Below, in pieces: positions 60,312-64,000 of a stretch of 64,000 nucleotides of DNA (position 1 is the stretch's first letter; every line of letters begins with the position of its first letter). The DNA is from Pedobacter sp. Leaf176 (GTDB taxonomy: Bacteria > Bacteroidota > Bacteroidia > Sphingobacteriales > Sphingobacteriaceae). Location of the stretch: contig NZ_LMPD01000002.1 of the NCBI RefSeq assembly GCF_001424305.1, positions 626,280 through 690,279 of the forward strand, written 5' to 3'. A program made the position numbers and the translations under genes. The notes under the pieces were generated by a model. That model had not been told where the DNA came from and did not search any database. It worked only from the letters and a program-made list of their open reading frames with translations.

Positions 60312-60884
60312 ATGGAAAATTTGTTTTTAATTTGTCTTATACCGCCGGCAACTGTTATTGACGATGTTGATGAAATCAGGAAAAGTATTTCTGCTGAGTA
60401 CAATGTATTTGAATCATTGAAGCGCCCCGCACACATTACACTTTATAATCCGGTTAAAATTTCAAATGAACAAGAAAAGCGGTTCTTTAAGGTTTTAGAA
60501 GATGCATCTTATCTAAACACATTCGAACAGGTGTTAAAAAACTTTAAGTCTTTTCCCCCGCACACGGTATATATTGATGTGGAGCAAAATGATGGTATTA
60601 TGAAGTTACAAACTCAAATTAAAACAGCCCTGAAGCCGCTGGCTTTAATACCAGCTAAAGAGGTAACGAAATTTACACCACACCTTACCATTGCATTCAA
60701 GGATGTGAAAGTGCCTGTTTATGATTTAATAATGGATGCATACCGGGATAAAAATTTTAAGCGAACATTTATAGTGACCGGATTTTCAGTATACAAACAT
60801 ATAGATAAAAAATGGCGGCCCTATAGAGAATTTCAATTTAAAGATCCTCAGCAGCATGCCAAGCCTTTAAGCCTGTTCGATTAA
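60312..60884 (+). CDS. 2'-5' RNA ligase family / 2H phosphoesterase
   Basis: 190 aa from ATG 60312 (MENLFLICLIPP); the track's 60306 is a TTG. The two HxT motifs of the 2H superfamily are HITLY near residue 38 and HLTIAF near residue 118. Family members hydrolyse cyclic phosphodiesters of RNA or nucleotides. It is a cytoplasmic enzyme. It is convergent with tamL, separated by 2 bp, without a visible terminator. Confidence 0.88.
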   Translation: MENLFLICLIPPATVIDDVDEIRKSISAEYNVFESLKRPAHITLYNPVKISNEQEKRFFKVLEDASYLNTFEQVLKNFKSFPPHTVYIDVEQNDGIMKLQTQIKTALKPLALIPAKEVTKFTPHLTIAFKDVKVPVYDLIMDAYRDKNFKRTFIVTGFSVYKHIDKKWRPYREFQFKDPQQHAKPLSLFD

Positions 60885-60886
60885 TA

Positions 60887-63295
60887 TTAAAAAGGCATCC
60901 CTATACCGAAGTTATATTGAAGAAACCGATATGTATCTGGTCCGTGTGTGGCATTGAAATTATTTTTGAAATCTCTTCCACCTGATAAAAATTTACGGAT
61001 TACCCATTGATCTGAACCTGAGAACTGAGGATCTTTGAGTTTCAGACCGATATCAAACCTGAAAACGAAATATTGAACATCATACCTTAAACCAACGCCG
61101 GTACCAATCGCAAGTTGTTGAACCAGTTTGCTCAGCTTAAACATCTTTTCTTCACCCTCGTCTGCATTCAAATTCCAGATATTCCCGGCATCCACAAAAG
61201 CTGCACCTTTTAATACACCACCAAAAAATTTACGAAGAATTATGCTACGATATTCGAAATTGGTTTCAATTCTCAGATCTCCAAGCTGGTCCAATCCAAA
61301 AACAGCTCTTCTAACTGTATCTGAACTTAATGTACCTCTATTGTAATTTCCGGGTCCTAGAGTTCTTGCCTGCCATGCACGAATTCCACTGGATCCTCCT
61401 GCGAAAAATCGTTTCTCAAAGGGCATAAACACTGAGTTCCCGTATGCATAGGCAACACCAGCATTCATTCTCGCTACAAATTGCCTGTCTCCACCCAAAT
61501 GCTTATACCATCTAATATCGAGCTCTGGCCTGAGATACTGGTTATATGGCAAGCCTAAAATTTTGGCGTAGTCACGATTTATTGTATCACCAGGAAGATA
61601 ATTATTTGGGTTATGCTTGTTATTATTGAAGTTTGAAAGTGCTTGTAAAAGATTGCCTGCAATATCTATCCCACCTCTTAAATACACAAAAGTTCTTAAT
61701 TGATTAAGTTTGTTAGCATTCAGCGTATAGGTATATTTCATTCCCAGAGTTAAATCTTTCCTCACCAGAAGTGTAGTATAATAAAGGTTGTTTAAAACTG
61801 TAGACAGATCAAGTGACGGGTCCAGGTTACCAAACCTATATTCAAAGTTTAAAGGAGTAAATGAGTGGAGTTTGGATTTCGTTTCAACCCAGTCGTAAGT
61901 TATTGAGTTGATAAATATCCGTCTCACCGAAACATCTTTCTGTAATGCGTAAATGTAACTCGAAGAAAAAGTCGTGTGAGGCATTCCATTTGCCCCCAAA
62001 ACAGGCGTGTAGAAAGGAATCATTAAACGGGGCACACTTATACTTGCGCTCACAGAAAAATCCCTCTGGTAGATGTCTTTAAACGGCGATGCCCCATTTC
62101 CAATTCTGGATTGAAGCCCTCCTTTAATTTGAAATTCAAAACGTTCGGCTCCTCTGAACAGATTATTATTTGTATAGGTATTACTTATGTTGAATCCCAC
62201 AGTACCGCCATTGAAAGGAACTTCCCCCTCTACCCGGTTACTCATCACTTTTTGAGGCGTTAGTAGTATAATAGGATTGATTCTATTTGAGGTACTGTCC
62301 TGATTATAATAATCAATCTTTACGTTTTTAAAAATGTTCAATTCGTACAACCTATCGTAAGTTAGATTTTCATTCCTGAGGTCGTAAAGTTCACCCTTTT
62401 TTAGAAAATCGTAGCGAAGGATAGGATTTCGCCGGTATCGTTTCGATAAATCTGTGAATGATACACCACGGGTTGTGTCTCTGTTTACGTAATTTCTGAG
62501 CGAATCCGGAAAACCATCCGGACTTGGCGCAATAATCATGTAGGTTGTACCGATATTATATTGCTTATGGTTTCCACTTGGCGGATTTGTAACATTTAAC
62601 CGTAAGTCTACATTTTTTACATCCGAAGTTTCAATAACATCGAAGTTGATGTAAGGGCGAAGAAAATAAAAGTACCCATTCTCTTTCATCACTCTATAAA
62701 TTTGCTCTCTTTCGTAGGATAAAGAGTCTGAATCATATTGCATATTTTGATGAAGATGCGTAAACTTCGACTTTTCTTTTTGATATATTGCTTTTATAGT
62801 AGGGGTAGCAATCGAATCCATAACCTTTCCAATAATAGAAGCGGGACCTGGATCTGCTTTGAAATTTACTTCGGCTTTTTTTTCTTTAACTTTAATATCT
62901 GCAGTAACTTTTGCCTGAAAGTAACCTTTACCATTCAGGAATTTCTGAATCTGAATTCTGGATATTTCAACTAATGTACTATCTAAAATTGCGGGCGGTG
63001 TTCCAAAAGGTTTAATATCTGTTGTTTTATACCTTCCATCTTTTGTATTAAACAAATTATAAATCGGAACGTTAATGCTGAATGCAGACGAGGGCCTGAT
63101 GTCTTTTTGGACATAGTTATACGCCTGTTCTTCAAATTTAGCATCTATGCTATCTATCGTAATTTTCTTTACAATTGCCTGGTAATCTGGAATATATTTA
63201 GTTGAAGAACAAGCCTGAATGAAAACAATAATAATAAATGGTAATATTGCAGGGCTTTTCAGTTTAAAATATTTAAAGGATTGGTATGCTTTCAA
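60887..63295 (-). CDS. TamL-like outer membrane assembly lipoprotein (Omp85/BamA family, TTG start)
   Basis: 802 aa. The N-terminal helix ends with the lipobox FIQAC-SSTK (Cys 29), marking the lipid-anchored TamA-like form (TamL) known in Bacteroidota. POTRA-like domains (about 35-345, with KFLNGKGYFQAKV and MKENGYFYF) precede a barrel with RFFAGGSSGIRAWQARTLGPGNY split around the conserved IRG-like strand. The last residue is Phe, the Omp85 barrel signal. The start is TTG at 63295, because a stop lies 3 codons upstream and no ATG or GTG exists before the signal. It overlaps the divergent methyltransferase start by 10 bp. Confidence 0.88.
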   Translation of the reverse strand: MKAYQSFKYFKLKSPAILPFIIIVFIQACSSTKYIPDYQAIVKKITIDSIDAKFEEQAYNYVQKDIRPSSAFSINVPIYNLFNTKDGRYKTTDIKPFGTPPAILDSTLVEISRIQIQKFLNGKGYFQAKVTADIKVKEKKAEVNFKADPGPASIIGKVMDSIATPTIKAIYQKEKSKFTHLHQNMQYDSDSLSYEREQIYRVMKENGYFYFLRPYINFDVIETSDVKNVDLRLNVTNPPSGNHKQYNIGTTYMIIAPSPDGFPDSLRNYVNRDTTRGVSFTDLSKRYRRNPILRYDFLKKGELYDLRNENLTYDRLYELNIFKNVKIDYYNQDSTSNRINPIILLTPQKVMSNRVEGEVPFNGGTVGFNISNTYTNNNLFRGAERFEFQIKGGLQSRIGNGASPFKDIYQRDFSVSASISVPRLMIPFYTPVLGANGMPHTTFSSSYIYALQKDVSVRRIFINSITYDWVETKSKLHSFTPLNFEYRFGNLDPSLDLSTVLNNLYYTTLLVRKDLTLGMKYTYTLNANKLNQLRTFVYLRGGIDIAGNLLQALSNFNNNKHNPNNYLPGDTINRDYAKILGLPYNQYLRPELDIRWYKHLGGDRQFVARMNAGVAYAYGNSVFMPFEKRFFAGGSSGIRAWQARTLGPGNYNRGTLSSDTVRRAVFGLDQLGDLRIETNFEYRSIILRKFFGGVLKGAAFVDAGNIWNLNADEGEEKMFKLSKLVQQLAIGTGVGLRYDVQYFVFRFDIGLKLKDPQFSGSDQWVIRKFLSGGRDFKNNFNATHGPDTYRFLQYNFGIGMPF

Positions 63296-64000
63296 AATCT
63301 CAGATCAGTTTTATTAAGTCGTTACATCAAAAAAAATACCGTAAAGAAAATAGGTTATTTCTGGTTGAAGGTATAAAATCAATTAAAGAATTTATACAGT
63401 CTGACTACCGGATTCATACCCTGTTTTACGTTAGCGAACAATATAATTTGTTACCTAAATTACCCGCAAATATAAACTTATTTGAAGTAAACAACGCTGA
63501 ATTGAGTAAGATTAGTACTTTACAAAGTCCGCAGGGTTTTTTAGCCGTTTTACACTTGCCTGAAAGTAGGCCGGCAGATTTAAATAACTTAAAAAATCAG
63601 TTCACCATTGTACTCGATGGCGTACAAGACCCGGGCAATATGGGCACAATTATCAGAACTGCAGATTGGTTTGGATTCAAAAATATTATTTGTTCTGAAG
63701 ACTGTGTTGAAGCTTTTAATCCTAAGACTGTTCAGGCGACAATGGGCTCATTAGCGAGGGTAAATATTTATTATGAAAACTTATCGGTTCTTTTAGAATC
63801 GAGCCAAATCCCTGTATTTGGTGCATTATTAGATGGTAACTCTATTTACGAAACCAATTGGGGGAAACAGGGATTAATTATTTTGGGCAATGAAGGGAAA
63901 GGGATTACAGAAGAAGTGATTAAAAAAATAACTCAACCTATCACGATACCAAGGATTGGCCATGCTGAATCCTTGAATGTAGCCGTAAGTGCTGCTATAT
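63286..64000 (+). CDS. SpoU/TrmH-family rRNA or tRNA 2'-O-methyltransferase (3' end outside window)
   Basis: Partial gene from ATG 63286, about 238 codons visible. The N-terminal SpoU substrate-binding domain starts MLSKSQISFIKSLHQKKYRK and includes RLFLVEGIKSIKEF. The SPOUT core has LDGVQDPGNMGTIIRTADWFG (split motif 1), motif 2 ILGNEGKGI, and motif 3 IPRIGHAESLNVAVSAA, which are characteristic of RlmB/TrmH-like enzymes. The stop is beyond 64000. It is head-to-head with tamL and their 5' ends overlap by 10 bp. Confidence 0.93.
   Translation, partial: MLSKSQISFIKSLHQKKYRKENRLFLVEGIKSIKEFIQSDYRIHTLFYVSEQYNLLPKLPANINLFEVNNAELSKISTLQSPQGFLAVLHLPESRPADLNNLKNQFTIVLDGVQDPGNMGTIIRTADWFGFKNIICSEDCVEAFNPKTVQATMGSLARVNIYYENLSVLLESSQIPVFGALLDGNSIYETNWGKQGLIILGNEGKGITEEVIKKITQPITIPRIGHAESLNVAVSAAI

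Overview
The window reads as chromosome of a low-GC Bacteroidota, most likely a Pedobacter-like member of the Sphingobacteriaceae. The reasons are a SusC/SusD pair inside a polysaccharide utilization locus (PUL), several promoters with the Bacteroidota -7 element TAnnTTTG, the linked nusB / DUF1573 / yajC / YbbR / coaE block, a lipid-anchored TamA-like protein (TamL type), and small families typical of the phylum (DUF5522, DUF3276/PUR, probably DUF5362 and DUF5695). No rRNA, prophage, insertion sequence or CRISPR array was seen. One tRNA, Arg(CCG), is present.

Layout. 1-9 kb: the 5' part of cydA (cut by the left edge), a secreted metallo-beta-lactamase-fold protein, a small hydrophilic protein, a cysteine desulfurase / glmM pair, an overlapping methyltransferase / PAP2 / ZIP transporter trio, and a Uma2 nuclease-like protein. 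9-22 kb: housekeeping genes: a 47-aa DUF5522 gene missed by the ORF track, an MBL exonuclease-like protein, coaE, YbbR, yajC, DUF1573, nusB, an amino-acid dehydrogenase, an ABC exporter, a PUR-domain protein, a class A beta-lactamase-like protein, ychF (with a 13-copy heptanucleotide repeat in its leader), a HAD protein, mgtE and the tRNA. 22-28 kb: a large MG2-like secreted protein and two tandem paralogous membrane proteins with PqiA-like C-termini.

28.1-54.0 kb is a continuous co-directional (minus strand) catabolic island. In transcription order it holds a secreted DUF5695-like protein, an Xaa-Pro aminopeptidase, an M1 peptidase, a complete hydroxyproline pathway (deaminase, alpha-ketoglutarate semialdehyde dehydrogenase, 4-hydroxyproline epimerase, D-amino-acid dehydrogenase) and an AraC regulator. 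The PUL follows: a BNR propeller protein, a tandem GH43-GH43, GH105, DUF2264, SusC, SusD, GH43, GH16 and rhamnose mutarotase. My main hypothesis is that this island uses plant hydroxyproline-rich glycoproteins, in particular arabinogalactan proteins. The PUL would strip the rhamnose/glucuronate/arabinose/galactose glycan, the peptidases would attack the Pro/Hyp-rich peptide, and the Hyp operon would feed hydroxyproline to 2-oxoglutarate. A recurrent A/T-rich-TACCCC motif lies upstream of four transcription units in the island (susC, the BNR gene, the Xaa-Pro aminopeptidase and the DUF5695-like gene), which suggests shared regulation.

54-64 kb: a lipocalin-like lipoprotein, a coiled-coil protein, an M28 peptidase, TspO, a patatin-BamA-like phospholipase with a small membrane partner, a 2H phosphoesterase, TamL (TTG start) and, head-to-head and overlapping it, a SpoU/TrmH rRNA methyltransferase cut by the right edge.
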